A DNA stretch of 64,000 nt from Desulfatibacillum aliphaticivorans DSM 15576 (GTDB taxonomy: Bacteria; Desulfobacterota; Desulfobacteria; Desulfobacterales; Desulfatibacillaceae), in NCBI RefSeq assembly GCF_000429905.1, contig NZ_AUCT01000031.1:1-64000 (forward strand). Direction: 5' to 3'. The notes below the pieces were generated by a model. The model made no database searches. It was not told where the DNA came from and saw only the letters and a program-made list of their open reading frames with translations. Position 1 is the stretch's first letter, and every line of letters starts with the position of its first letter. The translations under genes and the position numbers were made by a program. Shown here piece after piece: positions 62,493 to 64,000 of this stretch.

Positions 62493-63008
62493 ATGGAAAG
62501 GAATAAACTTCGAAATGTTGTAAGACTCTGCCTCTACTGCCTTCGACATATGGCCTATTATAGAGCTGGCTGGAGCGGAGGATCTCTTATAATCGAAACT
62601 CAATTCTGGAAGGGTGTGAATGGTAATTTCATTGATATTTGCGTTATAGAATGGTGCAAACTATTTGGCGACCTGAGGGGTAAACATTGCTGGAGAAAAG
62701 TTGTCTCAGATCCAAATTCCTTTCTTGATGGATTATTACAGAATTTGGAACTGACAGAGGACGCATTTGAAGATTATATTAAGGAGATGAAAATCTATCG
62801 AGACAAGTATGTGGCCCATCTGGATTCATTTGAAAAAGTTCAAATACCTAAACTGGATTTTGCAAAAAAAAGCGTTCTGTATTTGTACAACTATTTACTT
62901 GTAGAAGAAGATCAAGGCCAGTATTTTCATGACGCCCCCAAAGATGTATCCCAGTTTTATGAGAAGGCGTTTAAAGAAGGGCTATCAGTATATCAAGAGA
63001 ATGCATAA
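62493..63008 (+). CDS. HEPN-domain protein, AbiU2-like
   Basis: A 171-residue AT-rich protein. The block IYRDKYVAHLDSF contains the HEPN ribonuclease-type motif RX5H (Arg103, His109), and VIEWCKLFGD fits the AbiU2-like HEPN family. HEPN proteins include toxins and abortive-infection RNases; AbiU2-like ones are mostly uncharacterised. No antitoxin (MNT nucleotidyltransferase) lies beside it. The gene stands alone between repeat-like sequences, with composition unlike its neighbours, pointing to transfer. GGAG precedes the ATG at 62493. Confidence 0.65.
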   Translation: MERNKLRNVVRLCLYCLRHMAYYRAGWSGGSLIIETQFWKGVNGNFIDICVIEWCKLFGDLRGKHCWRKVVSDPNSFLDGLLQNLELTEDAFEDYIKEMKIYRDKYVAHLDSFEKVQIPKLDFAKKSVLYLYNYLLVEEDQGQYFHDAPKDVSQFYEKAFKEGLSVYQENA

Positions 63009-63660
63009 GAGGTTTAAGGGGACATCTCATGCACTCTCGAAACATCCCCAAAAATCATGTCGGGTCGCTTCGCGTTGAAGCAAAGGAATTCACAGTAACC
63101 CGGACGGGGAAAGCGCACCCGAAAATTTAATTCAGCATCGGGCTCCGCGTGACCCAACCTACAAAACCACCAAAAATTCAAGTTGTTATGTAGATACCGT
63201 CACGCGAAGCGGTGTATTTGAAATTGATTACCTAAAAGGTTTTTCCGCCGCATCCGCATTTAAAAGATGAGGAGTCTGGGCGCAGCGACCCGACATTCTT
63301 AGTATGAGACCAAGGAAATCCTTTTTTCAGGCAATGGAAACACAGCCTGTTCGTGCTGGTTGTCAGGCGTTAAAAGCTATGCGACCGAACAACGTGTCGC
63401 TTTGCGACCCAGGCAGGATACTGCTCTGCCTGGGCTACCCGTTACCCGTCGTCCGCGGAAAGCACGGAAGGCGCGGAAATATTCCATTCCGTGGGTTCCG
63501 TGTTTTCCGTGGTTTGAAAAAAGAAGAAGTTGAGACGCCGGATTCCCGATAAAGACACTCGGGAATGACGGGCGGGAGGTCTCTGGATTCCTGATAGAAA
63601 CGTTCAGGAGTGACGAGCGGGAGGTTCTTGATGGAAATGCCGGATATGGCGCCGGCCTAT
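63009..63660. repeat. Palindromic repeat-rich intergenic region
   Basis: About 650 bases with no credible gene. GTCGGGTCGCTTCGC near 63059 recurs in variant form near 62334 and inverted near 63283-63297. CCCAGGCA-N11-TGCCTGGG (63408-63434) matches 50739-50765. CGGAAAGCACGGAA and TTCCGTGTTTTCCG near 63457-63511 form a long inverted repeat. Two tandem 42-base units follow (63539-63580, 63584-63625). It looks like a nest of REP/BIME-type elements. Confidence 0.7.
63539..63625. repeat. Tandem palindromic repeat, two 42-base units
   Basis: Unit 1 (63539-63580) and unit 2 (63584-63625) share GGATTC...GATNNNNAC...GGGA/AGGAGTGACG..GCGGGAGGT. In unit 1 the stem is TTCCCGA/TCGGGAA; in unit 2 it is TTCCTGA/TCAGGAG. 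The differences preserve pairing. Confidence 0.7.
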
Positions 63661-63663
63661 AAA

Positions 63664-63708
63664 GAAAAAAAGCCCGTTTCGCTTTGTCGTGCGAAACGGG
63701 CTTTTTTG
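63664..63708. terminator. Bidirectional rho-independent terminator
   Basis: AGCCCGTTTCG pairs with CGAAACGGGCT around a ten-base loop, with AAAAAAA on the left and TTTTTT on the right, so it can end transcripts from either side, notably the SDR gene on the minus strand. Confidence 0.9.
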
Positions 63709-63727
63709 TATACTAGTCCGCCGGACC

Positions 63728-64000
63728 TTAATGGACCCGGCCTCGGAATTCGTCCATGGAGCTGGTGACCCCCAAATGAACCGCCAGAAAATCGATCACG
63801 GCGGTGGGGAGGACGCGCAAAAGAGGAATGGTATGGGTGAAAGGAGGCATTTTAAGCATGGTCTTGCCTTTTTTCACGGCTTTTACGACCCGTTGGGCCA
63901 CCTCGTCCTCCTTGAGGATGGGCAGCAGGAAGCTGTACCGGGTTTTTACGCCGTCGAACATGCCCGTATCCGTGAAAAAGGGGCATACGCAGGTGGTTCC
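63728..64000 (-). CDS. C-terminal part of a short-chain dehydrogenase (runs off the window)
   Basis: The open frame continues through the right window edge without a stop; 90 codons are visible. The segment PFFTDTGMFDGVKTRY, ILKEDEVAQRVVKAVKKGKTMLKMPPF and LLRVLPTAVIDFLAVHLGVTSSMDEFRGR matches the C-terminus of 17-beta-HSD11/DHRS-like SDR proteins, which often bind membranes. The catalytic part lies outside. Reading frame continuity past the edge is the main support; the Met at 63961 is internal. Confidence 0.8.
   Translation of the reverse strand, partial: GTTCVCPFFTDTGMFDGVKTRYSFLLPILKEDEVAQRVVKAVKKGKTMLKMPPFTHTIPLLRVLPTAVIDFLAVHLGVTSSMDEFRGRVH

Noticed and set aside
63304..63552. 82-codon plus-strand frame
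   Set aside because: It runs through palindromic repeats, has no ribosome site and no protein-like composition.
63009..63660. CRISPR array
   Set aside because: Repeats here are palindromic, of different types and not regularly spaced around unique spacers; only one tandem pair occurs and no cas gene is near.

Overview
The window is bacterial chromosomal DNA of fairly high GC content. Gene content suggests an anaerobic deltaproteobacterium (Desulfobacterota; a Desulfatibacillum- or Desulfobacteraceae-like sulfate reducer). The pointers are two old-yellow-enzyme/dienoyl-CoA-reductase flavoproteins, a flavodoxin-ferredoxin fusion, a cobalamin-domain radical SAM protein, a TRAP binding protein, a deltaproteobacterial-looking GEMM riboswitch and a large arsenic/thiol cluster. 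The taxon is inference; there is no 16S rRNA here.

Layout. 0-9 kb: an AT-rich orphan gene, a PLP decarboxylase divergent from its likely MocR regulator, a B12/radical SAM protein, then a methyltransferase and polytopic membrane protein pair, and an Hpt phosphotransfer protein. 9-18 kb: a secreted beta-propeller/dockerin protein, TelA, an HSL-type esterase, and an exported lipase behind a probable cyclic-dinucleotide riboswitch. The lipase foldase lies 0.8 kb downstream, separated from it by a reversed hicB-hicA toxin-antitoxin pair. 17.7-30.1 kb: a minus-strand housekeeping block read rimP, nusA, infB, DUF503, rbfA, truB, rpsO, pnp, M16 peptidase, dut, MBL hydrolase, preceded by tRNA-Gly(CCC).

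30.4-37.3 kb: a co-directional arsenic/thiol-redox cluster (ArsR with a clear promoter and operator, UPF0718/ArsP permease, DUF2703, two thioredoxin-like proteins, CcdA, rhodanese, TSUP exporter, Fe-S protein, two LMW-phosphatase arsenate reductases, VOC protein). It couples arsenate reduction and export to cytosolic and periplasmic thiol relays and is the most system-like part of the window. 37.3-50.6 kb: MgtE with a possible leader ORF, a plant-type LRR/dockerin secreted protein, a marR-methyltransferase-EFR1 operon, a chemoreceptor, an OYE-family enzyme, a periplasmic phospholipase D and an EamA transporter.

50.6-64 kb: repeat-rich DNA enclosing a vsr-dcm pair, a hybrid histidine kinase, an orphan TRAP binding protein, a cupin, a lone receiver, a DHH phosphoesterase, an SDR, a HEAT-like lipoprotein, a second OYE enzyme, a HEPN (AbiU2-like) protein followed by palindromic repeats, and the C-terminal end of another SDR running off the window. 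I saw no rRNA, CRISPR array, transposase, integrase or phage structural gene. All calls come from reading the sequence; no database search was run.
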